A DNA stretch of 56,524 nt from Pelotomaculum sp. UBA3102 (GCA_002365865.1 DFAQ01000058.1:1-56524), one strand, 5' to 3'; positions 17,130 to 25,511 are shown, counted from the first letter of the stretch. Numbers and translations: made by a program. Notes: generated from the letters alone by a model not told the origin.

Positions 17130-18122
17130 GTGCATAAAAAGACAAAAGTGTTTTTCCTGGGATTGGTGTTGTTGGTATTGACGGTTGCGGCGGCCGGTTG
17201 TGGTGAAAATGTGGTTGCCGCGGTGAACGGTGAAAAAATAACCGCGAGTGAACTGTCTCAACAGGTTGACCAAATTAAGGCCGGGCTGGAAGAACGGGGA
17301 TTGGATTTCAGCGGGGAACAGGGTAAGATACTCATGGATTCCCTGGAAAAAGAAATCCTTAACCGGATGATTAATAATAAGTTAATGATCCAGGAAGCCA
17401 AGCGGTTCGGCACGCTCACGCCTGAACAGGTCAAGGAAAAGGTGGCGGAAGTAAAAGAGCAGTTTGCTTCCGGGGAGGAATATAAAAGCTTTTTGTCTCA
17501 AGCGGGAATGACTGAGGAAGAGGCGGCGTACGTCATGAATTTACAGGAACAGTTGACCAAAGATATTGCTCCTGTTTCCGAGGCTGAAGCCAGGGAATAT
17601 TATGAAGCGAACCAAGAACAGTTTTCCCGGCCCGAACAACTTAAGGTCCGGCACATTTTATTCTTTGTAGACGACGGAACTAACAATTATCCCGTAAAGC
17701 ATACGGATGCCGAGGCCAAAAAGATGGCCGAGGAGGTAATTGCCAGGCTGAATCAGGGCGGGGATTTTGCCGCTTTGGCCAGGGAAAAATCAGAAGATGA
17801 AGGCACTAAGGTCAACGGGGGGCTTTACATCTTCAGCAAGGGGCAGGCGGTTGAAGAATTTGAAACTGCCGCCTATGCCTTGAGTTCCGGGGAATATACC
17901 GGCACACCGGTAAAAACGGAATACGGTTACCACGTAATAAAAATGGAGGGAAAAATACCTGCCGGTCAGGAAATCTTCGCACAGGTAAAAGAAAGTCTTA
18001 TGGAACAGTTGCTGCAACAAGCCGGGCAGGAAAAGTTCAATCAGTTTATGCAGAATGCCAAAGACAAGGCCGATATAGTAAATAATCTTGACGTAAAACC
18101 GGATAGCTTGTCTGAGAAATAA
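17130..18122 (+). CDS. prsA: Foldase lipoprotein PrsA (parvulin-type peptidyl-prolyl isomerase)
   Basis: A membrane-anchored extracytoplasmic foldase of the PrsA/SurA class. From GTG 17130 the protein is 330 residues and opens with a basic n-region, a hydrophobic core and a lipobox ending VAAAGC. A SurA_N-like domain follows (about 30-165). A parvulin PPIase domain begins EQLKVRHILFFVDDG and ends YGYHVIKMEG. The frame is open to 17046, but the extra 28 residues would bury the signal peptide, and AGGGAGATGAGG precedes the GTG. It lies 86 bases after mfd; Bacillus has no prsA here. Confidence 0.9.
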   Translation: MHKKTKVFFLGLVLLVLTVAAAGCGENVVAAVNGEKITASELSQQVDQIKAGLEERGLDFSGEQGKILMDSLEKEILNRMINNKLMIQEAKRFGTLTPEQVKEKVAEVKEQFASGEEYKSFLSQAGMTEEEAAYVMNLQEQLTKDIAPVSEAEAREYYEANQEQFSRPEQLKVRHILFFVDDGTNNYPVKHTDAEAKKMAEEVIARLNQGGDFAALAREKSEDEGTKVNGGLYIFSKGQAVEEFETAAYALSSGEYTGTPVKTEYGYHVIKMEGKIPAGQEIFAQVKESLMEQLLQQAGQEKFNQFMQNAKDKADIVNNLDVKPDSLSEK

Positions 18123-18168
18123 AAAAGAAGTTGAAAGATAAAATATTTTTTTTGTGATTGGAAAAAAA

Positions 18169-18199
18169 TGAATAATTGTTCCCTTCCTGCTATATACTA
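18169..18199 (+). promoter_or_regulatory. Sigma-G/F-type promoter for spoVT
   Basis: TGAATA at 18169-18174 and TATACTA at 18193-18199 are separated by 18 bases, close to the forespore consensus (GNATR, then CATNNTA). spoVT is a known sigma-G target in Bacillus. The assignment is inferred from motif and position. Confidence 0.6.
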
Positions 18200-18251
18200 T
18201 CATAGAAAGTTAATCCGGTAATCAGCTTAAAGAAGGAGGGAAGGGAATTTA

Positions 18252-18812
18252 ATGAAAGCAACGGGCATCGTCCGACGTATTGATGATTTAGGGAGAGTCG
18301 TTATTCCTAAAGAAATAAGGAGAACCCTAAGGATTCGTGAAGGTGACCCCCTGGAGATCTTTGTGGACAGGGAAGGTGAGGTTATTTTAAAAAAGTATTC
18401 ACCAATCGGTGAATTGGGTGATTTTGCAAAAGAATATGCCGACTCATTATACGAGGCCCTTGGTCATATTGCATGTATAGCAGACCGGGATGCAATAATT
18501 GCTGTTTCAGGCGCTCCCAGGAAAGAGTTTTTGAATAAACCCATTAGCAATGCAGTGGAAAAAGTGATGGAGGAACGAAAAGCCATAGTTATCAATAATC
18601 CCGGTGAAGATTATTTATGTAAAGAATGTATGATTGTTGAAGACGGGGAATGCAAGTATTCTTCTGAAGTAATAGCACCAATTATTGCTGAAGGGGATCC
18701 GATCGGAGCAGTGATACTGGCATCAAAGGAACCGGATGTTAAGATGAGCGAGATGGAGCTGAAGTTGGTCGAAACGGCAGCCGGTTTTTTGGCTAAGCAA
18801 ATGGAACAGTAG
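18252..18812 (+). CDS. spoVT: Stage V sporulation protein T
   Basis: SpoVT is a forespore transcription factor that tunes sigma-G genes. The N-terminal AbrB-type swapped-hairpin DNA-binding domain (1-50) reads MKATGIVRRIDDLGRVVIPK and then EIRRTLRIREGDPLEIF. The C-terminal GAF-like domain (about 55-180) carries DYLCKECMIVEDGECKYSSEVI. The 186-residue length is near that of Bacillus SpoVT (178). GAAGGAGGGAAGGG precedes the ATG. It has its own promoter at 18169-18199 and a strong terminator at 18817. Confidence 0.97.
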   Translation: MKATGIVRRIDDLGRVVIPKEIRRTLRIREGDPLEIFVDREGEVILKKYSPIGELGDFAKEYADSLYEALGHIACIADRDAIIAVSGAPRKEFLNKPISNAVEKVMEERKAIVINNPGEDYLCKECMIVEDGECKYSSEVIAPIIAEGDPIGAVILASKEPDVKMSEMELKLVETAAGFLAKQMEQ

Positions 18813-18816
18813 TTCG

Positions 18817-18843
18817 AGTGGCCTTGAAGGGCCACTTTTTTTT
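18817..18843 (+). terminator. Rho-independent terminator of spoVT
   Basis: AGTGGCC and GGCCACT form a 7-bp stem with a TTGAAG loop, followed by seven or more T residues. It shows that the mazG frame, open from 18818, should not start there. Confidence 0.9.
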
Positions 18844-18877
18844 GGGGGTTGGTCCCGCGAAAGGAGATAAATCAAAA

Positions 18878-20527
18878 GTGACATTGAAACCAAAGGTTAT
18901 TATTGCCGGTCTGGGTGCCGGGGCCCCGGGGGATATTACTCTGGCCACCTGGGAGGCGCTGAAAACTTCGTCACGCATCTTGCTGCGTACCGAGAAACAT
19001 CCAGTGGTAGATTGGCTCCGCCAAGAAGGGTTCTCTTTTTCTACCTTTGACCATTATTACGAGAGTGCCGCCGGTTTTAGTGAAGTTTACGAGCGGATCG
19101 CGGAGGCGGTACTTGCTGAAGCCTGCCGGGGGCCGGTGTTGTACGCCGTTCCGGGCCACCCGATGGTTGAGGAGGAATCGGTGAATCTAATCGTGGAAAA
19201 GGCCGGGTTTGAGGGGGTTGAAGTAACGTTCTTACCGGCGGTTAGTTTTCTTGATGCGCTTTTTTCAGCAATCCGGCTTAATCCGGGAATTGGCCTGCAA
19301 ATTATTGACGGTTTGCGACTTGACGGAGGATTATTAAAGCCTGGCGGGGCGGTCGTGATCACCCAGGTTTACAGCCGCCTGACAGCTTCGGATGTTAAAC
19401 TCGCACTGCTTGAGGTTTATGCTCCGCAGCACCCGGTTACAGTGGTAAGAGGAGCAGGCATACCCGGTGAAGAGAGGATCGAGACGGTACCTCTTTATGA
19501 GTTGGACCGGCTGGAATGGATCGATCATCTTACCAGCCTGTATCTACCGGCGACCGGTAGATACAGGCTGGGTGCGGGGGAAAATGAAGCGGCCGGCGCC
19601 GGTGTGGAAGCTGTGGACAGGCAGGAGGAGCAGGTGGACCAGGTGGAAGTTATCCAGGTATATGAAGATGAAGATCTAAACCGGGATCCGGATAATTATA
19701 CAGGAGGACAGGCAGTGCCCAGGGAATATGATGATTACCGTACCTGCCGCTTTCCCCTCGATTCTCTGGTGGACGTAATGGCACGTCTGCGCGGCAAAGA
19801 GGGTTGTCCTTGGGATAGGGAACAAAATCACCACACTTTAAAGCCTTACCTGCTTGAGGAGGCCTATGAAGTTTTAGACGCTCTTTCCCAGGAAAATATG
19901 TATAAAACATGTGAGGAATTGGGAGACTTGTTACTACAAATAGCATTTCACGCCCAAATCGCATCTGAAAACGGTCACTTTGACCTGAACGACGTGATAG
20001 CCGGAATTACTGAAAAAATGATCCGCCGGCATCCACATGTATTTGGTACGGTAAAGGTGCGTGACAGTAATGAGGTAGTACTGAATTGGGAAAAGATAAA
20101 GCAAGAAGAAAGGGCGGGGAGCGCCCCCCGAAGCCTGCTGTCGGACGTTTCCCAATCGTTTCCGGCACTGATGCGGGCGACAAAGATCCAAAAAAAGGCT
20201 GCCCGGGTGGGATTTGACTGGCCGGACTACCGGGGGGGACTGGAGAAAATCCGTGAGGAACTGGTCGAGCTGGAATTAATAATTCCAGGCAATGACAAAA
20301 TGCTTATTGAAGGGGAATTGGGGGATCTGCTTTTTTCTGTGGTAAACCTGGCCAGATTGCTGGGGGTAGAGCCGGAAACAGCCCTGTCGTCAACCATAGA
20401 AAAATTTATCAGGCGTTTCGGTTATATTGAAAAAATGGTACAGTATAAAGGCCGGGAGTTTTCACAATGTACTCTGTCTGAAATGGATGCGTGGTGGGAA
20501 GAAGCAAAAAAAATGGAAAATATTTAG
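18878..20527 (+). CDS. mazG: YabN-type fusion: tetrapyrrole methylase-fold domain + MazG pyrophosphohydrolase
   Basis: A 549-residue fusion. The N-terminal domain (about 1-215) has the tetrapyrrole methylase fold: KVIIAGLGAGAPGDITLATWEAL and AVPGHPMVEEES. Its substrate in YabN proteins is uncertain. The C-terminal MazG domain (about 285-549) hydrolyses NTPs and has CPWDREQ, EEAYEVLDAL, EELGDLLLQIAFHA and a second ELGDLLFSVVNLARL. An acidic, low-complexity linker joins them. GTG 18878 follows AAAGGAGA; the frame upstream overlaps the spoVT terminator. A perfect 16-bp inverted repeat lies inside the gene at 19535-19569, at the domain boundary. Confidence 0.95.
   Translation: MTLKPKVIIAGLGAGAPGDITLATWEALKTSSRILLRTEKHPVVDWLRQEGFSFSTFDHYYESAAGFSEVYERIAEAVLAEACRGPVLYAVPGHPMVEEESVNLIVEKAGFEGVEVTFLPAVSFLDALFSAIRLNPGIGLQIIDGLRLDGGLLKPGGAVVITQVYSRLTASDVKLALLEVYAPQHPVTVVRGAGIPGEERIETVPLYELDRLEWIDHLTSLYLPATGRYRLGAGENEAAGAGVEAVDRQEEQVDQVEVIQVYEDEDLNRDPDNYTGGQAVPREYDDYRTCRFPLDSLVDVMARLRGKEGCPWDREQNHHTLKPYLLEEAYEVLDALSQENMYKTCEELGDLLLQIAFHAQIASENGHFDLNDVIAGITEKMIRRHPHVFGTVKVRDSNEVVLNWEKIKQEERAGSAPRSLLSDVSQSFPALMRATKIQKKAARVGFDWPDYRGGLEKIREELVELELIIPGNDKMLIEGELGDLLFSVVNLARLLGVEPETALSSTIEKFIRRFGYIEKMVQYKGREFSQCTLSEMDAWWEEAKKMENI
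19535..19569. repeat. Perfect 16-bp inverted repeat inside mazG
   Basis: AGCCTGTATCTACCGG at 19535-19550 and CCGGTAGATACAGGCT at 19554-19569 are exact reverse complements around a CGA loop. It encodes SLYLPATGRYRLG at the start of the linker between the methylase and MazG domains. Confidence 0.95.
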
Positions 20528-20612
20528 GAAACATTTTCTTTAAGGGAGGAGTTGCCGGGATTTTCGCGAATAGGTAGGGGAATTAGTATTTAAATTTTTT
20601 AGGAGGGATTTT

Positions 20613-20888
20613 ATGAATAAGGCAGAATTAATTTCTAACGTTGCTGAAAAAACTGAGCTTACAAAAAAAGACACTGAAAAAGCGGTAAGTGCAATTTTGA
20701 ATACCATTGAAAAAGCATTGTCAAAGGGAGATAAGGTTCAGCTGGTAGGATTCGGTACTTTTGAAACCAGAGAAAGAGCGGCCCGCAAAGGGAGGAACCC
20801 GCAGACCGGCGAAGAAATCGATATCGCTGCGGCGCGCGTTCCCGTTTTTAAAGCCGGAAAAGCGTTTAAAGATGCGGTAGGGAAATAA
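20613..20888 (+). CDS. hup: DNA-binding protein HU
   Basis: HU is the small histone-like protein that bends and compacts DNA. All 91 residues fit the family: MNKAELISNVAEKTELTKKDTEKAV at the start, here split as MNKAELISNVAEKTELTKKD, and the signature GFGTFETRERAARKGRNPQTG in the DNA-binding arm. AGGAGGG lies 6 bases before the ATG. It sits between mazG and rqcP, a common position in clostridia, and has a strong terminator at 20905. Confidence 0.98.
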   Translation: MNKAELISNVAEKTELTKKDTEKAVSAILNTIEKALSKGDKVQLVGFGTFETRERAARKGRNPQTGEEIDIAAARVPVFKAGKAFKDAVGK

Positions 20889-20904
20889 CCGGCAGTAAAT
20901 ACAT

Positions 20905-20932
20905 AATCAGACTATGTAGTCTGATTTTTTTT
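20905..20932 (+). terminator. Rho-independent terminator of hup
   Basis: AATCAGACTA and TAGTCTGATT form a perfect 10-bp stem with a 2-base TG centre (so the real loop opens by a pair or two), followed by eight T residues. Confidence 0.9.
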
Positions 20933-20958
20933 CAAAAGCAAAGGACGGTGCGGCCGAA

Positions 20959-21213
20959 TTGCGCCTGGACAAGTTTCTTAAGGTTTCGCGGGTGATCAAG
21001 AGGCGCACCCTGGCAAAGGAAGTATGCGACCGCCGGCAGGTATCGGTGAACGGTCGGTTGGCAAAAGCGGGCACAGAAATAAAACCGGGTGACGTTCTGG
21101 AGTTAAATTTCGGACACCGGGCGCTGAAGCTGGAGGTCGTTTCTGTTCAGGGTAACGTTCCGGCCAAGTTGGCGGCCGGGTTGTATAAAATCATAGAAGA
21201 TAAAACTACATAA
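20959..21213 (+). CDS. rqcP: S4-domain RNA-binding protein RqcP
   Basis: RqcP (YabO, Hsp15-related) works with RqcH in ribosome-associated quality control, supporting Ala-tailing on stalled 50S subunits. The 84-residue protein is essentially one S4 domain: MRLDKFLKVSRVIKRRTLAKE, then VNGRLAKAGTEIKPGDVLEL. The TTG start at 20959 aligns with the family N-terminus. Its position between mazG/hup and yabP matches yabO in Bacillus. Confidence 0.95.
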   Translation: MRLDKFLKVSRVIKRRTLAKEVCDRRQVSVNGRLAKAGTEIKPGDVLELNFGHRALKLEVVSVQGNVPAKLAAGLYKIIEDKTT

Positions 21214-21220
21214 ATGAAGT

Positions 21221-21260
21221 CCCTCCTGCCAAGAATAAATAAAAAAGCAGGAGGGTTTTT
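21221..21260 (+). terminator. Terminator of rqcP whose 3' arm is the spoIID-like gene's Shine-Dalgarno
   Basis: CCCTCCTGC at 21221-21229 pairs perfectly with GCAGGAGGG at 21247-21255, followed by TTTTTATATG. The AGGAGGG of the 3' arm sits about 7 bases before ATG 21263 and is the only strong ribosome binding site for that gene. Confidence 0.8.
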
Positions 21261-21262
21261 AT

Positions 21263-22213
21263 ATGTATATGTATCGTAAATTATTGGTCAAGACGGGTTT
21301 GCTTTTGTTAGCGGTTTTCATGTTGAGCACCGGCTGCACCGGTATGCAGCCGGCGCCGAAACCAGCACCGCAGGGTGAAGAACCCAGCATTTCCGTGTTT
21401 ATCAACGAAACGGGTGAAAAGAAGAACCTGAAACTGGAGGATTATATTCAGGGTGTGGTAGCGGCGGAGATGGATACCGGTTGGCCGGTTAATGCCCTGG
21501 CGGCCCAGGCTATACTGGTCCGTACATTTGCCATGAAGAACATTGAGTCGGGCCGGGTAAAAAAGCTTCACGGGACCGATGTTTCCACAAACGAAAAGGA
21601 ATCCCAGGCCTACGACCCGTCCAAAATTAACGATAATGTTCGTGAAGCGGTGAAACAAACCAGGGGGCAGGTAGTAACTTATAAAGGAGATTATATCAAT
21701 GCCTGGTTCTCTGCTTGTGACGGCGGGATTTCCGCCACTGCCGACGAAGGGTTGGCTTATAAAGAAGAGTCTACTCCTTATATTAAGGGGAGCGTGAAAG
21801 ACGGCTGTCTGGCAATTACCAAGCCGGAAAACAAGGCGTGGGAGGCTAAAATACCTCTCGACCAGGTCAGGAACGCGGTACAGAAAATAACCGGCAAAGA
21901 TCCCGGTTCAATTACTACGGTTGCAGTTCAGAAAAAAGGACCTTCAGGGAGAGCCGAACAAATTAAGGTGGGCGAGGCGGTTGTAGGAGGTCCGGCCTTG
22001 AGGAAGGCACTGGGCAGTGAGCGGGTAAGGTCCACGCTTCTTTCGGAAATCAGCATAGACAACGGTATGATGATCTTTAGCGGCAAAGGTTTCGGCCACG
22101 GAGTGGGGATGTGTCAGTGGGGGGCAAAGCTGATGGCGGAGAAAGGCAAGTCCGCCGAGGAGATCATCAAGTTTTATTTTAAAGACATTAAAATCGAGAA
22201 AAAATGGAGTTAA
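21263..22213 (+). CDS. SpoIID/LytB-domain lipoprotein
   Basis: A 316-residue protein of the SpoIID/LytB family. SpoIID itself is a lytic transglycosylase acting on glycan strands during engulfment. An N-terminal lipoprotein signal is visible: basic start, LLLLAVFMLSTGC. The SpoIID domain begins with EDYIQGVVAAEMDTGWPVNALAAQA, seen as VVAAEMDTGWPVNALAAQA, then WFSACDGGISATADE, and closes with GKGFGHGVGMCQWGAKLMAEKG. These are family hallmarks. Bacillus spoIID lies elsewhere, so this may be a paralogue and I give no symbol. The second ATG at 21269 is also possible. Confidence 0.92.
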   Translation: MYMYRKLLVKTGLLLLAVFMLSTGCTGMQPAPKPAPQGEEPSISVFINETGEKKNLKLEDYIQGVVAAEMDTGWPVNALAAQAILVRTFAMKNIESGRVKKLHGTDVSTNEKESQAYDPSKINDNVREAVKQTRGQVVTYKGDYINAWFSACDGGISATADEGLAYKEESTPYIKGSVKDGCLAITKPENKAWEAKIPLDQVRNAVQKITGKDPGSITTVAVQKKGPSGRAEQIKVGEAVVGGPALRKALGSERVRSTLLSEISIDNGMMIFSGKGFGHGVGMCQWGAKLMAEKGKSAEEIIKFYFKDIKIEKKWS

Positions 22214-22215
22214 CG

Positions 22216-22239
22216 GGCCTTTAAAGGCCTTTTTTTTTT
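22216..22239 (+). terminator. Rho-independent terminator after the SpoIID-like gene
   Basis: The palindrome GGCCTTTAAAGGCC at 22216-22229 runs into about ten T residues. Confidence 0.85.
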
Positions 22240-22290
22240 GGAATATGTAAAAATATACGGCATATTTATTTACCGTAAGGGGTGATAGCT

Positions 22291-22560
22291 GTGCATGAAC
22301 ATGTTTCACACAGTGTTTCCATTAACGGGAGAAAAGAATTGCTGCTGCAGGGAGTACAGCATGTGGACAGTTTCGACGAGTCCGAAATAACCCTGGAAAC
22401 CAATTTGGGCATACTGGTGCTGAAAGGTGAGGGACTGCACATTACTCAGCTCAACCTGGAGACGGGCAGCCTTGCCGCGGAAGGGTTTTTTATCGCTGTC
22501 CAGTACGTCGAGAGCAAGGGCAAAAGAGGAAAGGGATTAATCAACCGGATTTTAAAATAA
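22291..22560 (+). CDS. yabP: Sporulation protein YabP
   Basis: YabP is a small mother-cell sporulation protein of the YabP/YqfC family, made under sigma-E and required for normal spores in Bacillus. The roughly 89-residue protein matches the family: HSVSINGRKELLLQGVQHVDSF, here quoted as GRKELLLQGVQHVDSFDE, then ETNLGILVLKGEGLHITQLN. I prefer GTG 22291, which has AAGGGG 8 bases upstream, over GTG 22282. yabQ follows after about 106 bases. Confidence 0.9.
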   Translation: MHEHVSHSVSINGRKELLLQGVQHVDSFDESEITLETNLGILVLKGEGLHITQLNLETGSLAAEGFFIAVQYVESKGKRGKGLINRILK

Positions 22561-22666
22561 CCGCTTGAGAGCGCACCACCGGCGTACACCGGGCAAAAAA
22601 GAAGTGTTATTCCCGGGAGACATGATACATGGTAAAAGCGCTTTTTTTTCAAAGGGGGATATTTTT

Positions 22667-23215
22667 TTGGAGCCGCTGGTGGGCCAGGTTTATGCTTTTA
22701 TTGCCACCGTTATCATCGGTGCGGTGGTAGGATTTTGTTTTGATTACTACCGCGTGATCAGGGAAATATACCGGCCGAAAAAAGTGGGTACCTACCTGGG
22801 AGATATCATTTTCTGGTTCATTACCACGATACTGGTATTCTTTATGCTTTTAATGGGAAATTGGGGAGAAATGCGCCTGTATGTATTGATCGGGTTTTCC
22901 TGGGGCGTTATAGTTTATTTTTGCTTTTTAAGCAAAGTAATAAGAAGATTGATCAGACTTAAATTTTTTTTATTTTATAAAATCTGGTGGTTAGTGGCCA
23001 AAACGGGGTTGTTTATTTGGTTAATGGTAACATTTCCCTTGCGCCTGGTACTGCTGGTTCTGTCTTACCCGGCCGGATGGTTGAAGTCTTTGTTGACCAA
23101 AGCGCACCTGAAATTGAGCCTGGTTTTCTTCAAGCTTGTGGGCAGCAGGTTGAACCGGTTAACGGCAAAACTAAAATCAAAGCTGGCCGGTCTGCAGTTT
23201 TGGAAGAGAAAATGA
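22667..23215 (+). CDS. yabQ: Sporulation protein YabQ
   Basis: YabQ is an integral membrane protein needed for spore cortex formation, located in the outer forespore membrane in Bacillus. The frame is open from 22565, but AAAGGGGGA lies 8 bases before TTG 22667. From there the 182-residue product begins MEPLVGQVYAFIATVIIGAV, the expected family start. Several hydrophobic helices fill residues 5-130. A long Lys/Leu/Arg-rich amphipathic C-terminal tail follows, longer than usual. In Bacillus divIC is next; here a different segment intervenes. Confidence 0.85.
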   Translation: MEPLVGQVYAFIATVIIGAVVGFCFDYYRVIREIYRPKKVGTYLGDIIFWFITTILVFFMLLMGNWGEMRLYVLIGFSWGVIVYFCFLSKVIRRLIRLKFFLFYKIWWLVAKTGLFIWLMVTFPLRLVLLVLSYPAGWLKSLLTKAHLKLSLVFFKLVGSRLNRLTAKLKSKLAGLQFWKRK

Positions 23216-23260
23216 GCTGCGAATCGCCGAAGTTATTCTGTAAATGTAATTAAGTCAAGG

Positions 23261-24682
23261 TCATGAGGAATACAGACCGTTGTTGCTGTTGGGAAATTCC
23301 CTGGCAACCCCTGTTTCCCCGGCCGCTTCCCTGACCGCTTTTGCCACTGCCGGAGCAACGTTTTCGTTAAAAACCGAGGGGATAATATGTTCAGCCGTTA
23401 AGTGTTCCCTGGAAATAATACCTGCCAGGGCATATGCCGCGGCCAGACACATTTTGGCGTTGATGGTCCTGGCATGACAATCCAGAGCGCCCCTGAACAC
23501 ACCGGGAAAAGCAAGGGCGTTGTTGATTTGGTTGGGGTAATCGGACCGCCCGGTGGCAACAACTCCTGCAACATCAAATATTTTTTCCGGCTCCACTTCC
23601 GGCTCCGGGTTTGCCAGGGCGAACACCACCGGCTTTTCAGACATTTTAAGTATGTCCTCACGACTCAGCAGACCGGGTCCGGATACTCCGATGAACACGT
23701 CGGCCCCGGAAATAACCTGGTTGACTTTGCCGTGAACGCACGGTTCATTGGTGTTTTCAGCCAGCCACTGCTTCGATGGCGTTCCGGGAAGGCTGTCCCG
23801 GGCTATGGCGCCCTTCCGGTCGCAAACGATGATTGAGCGGACCCCGGCATCCTTCAGGATCTTGGTAATGGCGACTCCCGCGGCACCGGCACCGCTGACC
23901 ACCAGTTTTATGCCGGCCATATCCTTGCCCACCACCTTAAGGGCGTTTATCAGTCCGGCCAGGGTAACAATGGCGGTACCGTGCTGGTCATCGTGAAAAA
24001 CCGGAATGTCCAAAATTTGAGCTAAAGTTTCTTCTATTTCGAAACACTTGGGAGCGGAGATATCTTCCAGATTGATGCCGCCGAAGGCAGGGGCGCAGGC
24101 CGCCACGGCGTCAATTATTTTCGCGGGCTCGTAAACGTCCAGGCATATGGGGATGGCGTCGATGCCGGCAAATTTTTTGAACAGGACCGACTTGCCCTCC
24201 ATCACCGGGAGAGCGGAATACGGGCCGAGGTTGCCGAGGCCCAGTACTGCCGAACCGTCCGTTACAATGGCCACGGAATTTCCTTTCATAGTCAGCTTGT
24301 AGGCCATGAGGGGATCCCCGGCAATGGCTTCTGATATTCCGCCGACTCCCGGGGTGTAAACCAGGGATAAATCCTGCCAGTTTAACAGGGGGCGCTTGGG
24401 ACTGATTGCTATTTTTCCGCCCAGGTGATTCATAAACACCCGGTCGGCAATACGAATTACCTGTACTTCGGGGACGTTTTCCATGGTTCTGACCAGGTGC
24501 TCAAGGTGTTCCCGGTCGCGCAACCGGATCATTAAATCCCTGACTATATGCGTATGGGAAGCCGATATTTGGTCGATTGCTCCCAGGCTGCCACCCTCCC
24601 GGCCGATTAAGGTCAGCACTTTGGCCAGCGTACCCGGCCGGTTGGACAACTTCAATCTCATTACCATATTCATAACCGGCAT
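23261..24682 (-). CDS. NAD-dependent malic enzyme with N-terminal ACT domain
   Basis: The enzyme oxidatively decarboxylates malate to pyruvate. The N-terminal ACT domain (about 1-80: MRLKLSNRPGTLAKVLTLIG) suggests allosteric control by a small ligand. The malic enzyme core follows with SLVYTPGVGGISEAIA, the FHDDQHGTAIVTLAGL metal/catalytic segment, and the NAD loop SGAGAAGVAITKIL. At 473 residues it is a short bacterial-type malic enzyme plus ACT. AAAGGAGGC lies 9 bases before the ATG. It faces yabQ tail to tail. In propionate-type or syntrophic Pelotomaculum metabolism such an enzyme links C4 acids to pyruvate; that is inference. Confidence 0.95.
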   Translation of the reverse strand: MPVMNMVMRLKLSNRPGTLAKVLTLIGREGGSLGAIDQISASHTHIVRDLMIRLRDREHLEHLVRTMENVPEVQVIRIADRVFMNHLGGKIAISPKRPLLNWQDLSLVYTPGVGGISEAIAGDPLMAYKLTMKGNSVAIVTDGSAVLGLGNLGPYSALPVMEGKSVLFKKFAGIDAIPICLDVYEPAKIIDAVAACAPAFGGINLEDISAPKCFEIEETLAQILDIPVFHDDQHGTAIVTLAGLINALKVVGKDMAGIKLVVSGAGAAGVAITKILKDAGVRSIIVCDRKGAIARDSLPGTPSKQWLAENTNEPCVHGKVNQVISGADVFIGVSGPGLLSREDILKMSEKPVVFALANPEPEVEPEKIFDVAGVVATGRSDYPNQINNALAFPGVFRGALDCHARTINAKMCLAAAYALAGIISREHLTAEHIIPSVFNENVAPAVAKAVREAAGETGVAREFPNSNNGLYSS

Positions 24683-24731
24683 TTATTTAAAGCCTCCTTT
24701 ACCATTTCCCGTTCGGGCATCGTACCCAATA

Positions 24732-24760
24732 ATAAAATCCCCCTTACCGGGGGATTTTAT
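24732..24760. terminator. 12-bp hairpin with A/T flanks in a divergent intergenic region
   Basis: ATAAAATCCCCC and GGGGGATTTTAT form a perfect 12-bp stem with a 5-base loop. It looks like a bidirectional terminator but lies between two divergent genes. It may be an attenuator in one leader or a remnant. Confidence 0.5.
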
Positions 24761-24872
24761 AACCGTTACCGGTGGGCCGTTTTTGATGAAACTTGGCCGC
24801 ACACCCGGGGACCATTGACGAGCTGTTTATTTTTCCTGAAAAATAGGCTGAGATGAAAGGAGCCGGGTTATT

Positions 24873-25511
24873 GTGCTCAGTAGCAAAAGCAATCCGGAGG
24901 CGACCGAAAAAAAGGTCGCTTTGACATTTGATGACGGGTCGGACACGGTTTATACAGTTTCAATACTGGAGATTTTAAAAGCTTATGGAGTCAAAGCTAC
25001 TTTCTTCCTGACCGGAGAAAACATGGAGCAGTATCCGGAGGTAGTGAAAAAGATTTATCGCGAAGGCCATGAAGTGGGTAATCACGGTTATAATCATGTC
25101 CGGCTCAGTAAATTAACTAAAGAAAATGTTTATAGTAACCAGATTAATAAAACAGCGGTTATTTTTAAAGAAATCCTTGGGTTCAGCCCCCGGTTATACC
25201 GGCCTCCTTATGGTGCTATAACTAAGGAGCAAATAAAATATTTAGAAAAGAAGGGATATCTCCAGGTTCGGTGGCTGTCGGACTCTCTGGATTGGGACCC
25301 CCGGGAAAACGCTCCGGAAAAAATTCTTTACCGGATTGTTACGGAGCTAAAAAACGGCGGTATCGTACTGTTGCATTCAGGCAGGGGTGACCGGAGTAAT
25401 ACTGTAACCGCGCTGCCGCGCATCATTGAGGAACTCGGCTCAAAAGGATATCAGTTCTGCACGGTTTCAGAAATGCCCGGAGAGGATTATTTCAGTCATA
25501 TAAGCAGTTAA
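24873..25511 (+). CDS. Polysaccharide deacetylase (NodB homology) family protein
   Basis: A 212-residue NodB-type deacetylase, which removes acetyl groups from N-acetylated glycans such as peptidoglycan. Motif 1 is ALTFDDGSD, motif 2 NHGYNH (His-x3-His), motif 3 RPPYGA, with a C-terminal GGIVLLHSG motif. The metal-binding Asp and His residues are intact. There is no signal peptide or membrane anchor from GTG 24873, unlike PdaA-type spore cortex enzymes. The N-terminus may be lost, or export may use another route. AAAGGAG precedes the start. A terminator follows directly. Confidence 0.9.
   Translation: MLSSKSNPEATEKKVALTFDDGSDTVYTVSILEILKAYGVKATFFLTGENMEQYPEVVKKIYREGHEVGNHGYNHVRLSKLTKENVYSNQINKTAVIFKEILGFSPRLYRPPYGAITKEQIKYLEKKGYLQVRWLSDSLDWDPRENAPEKILYRIVTELKNGGIVLLHSGRGDRSNTVTALPRIIEELGSKGYQFCTVSEMPGEDYFSHISS

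Noticed and set aside
18818..18877. Upstream extension of mazG to 18818
   Set aside because: It overlaps the spoVT terminator; GTG 18878 follows AAAGGAGA.
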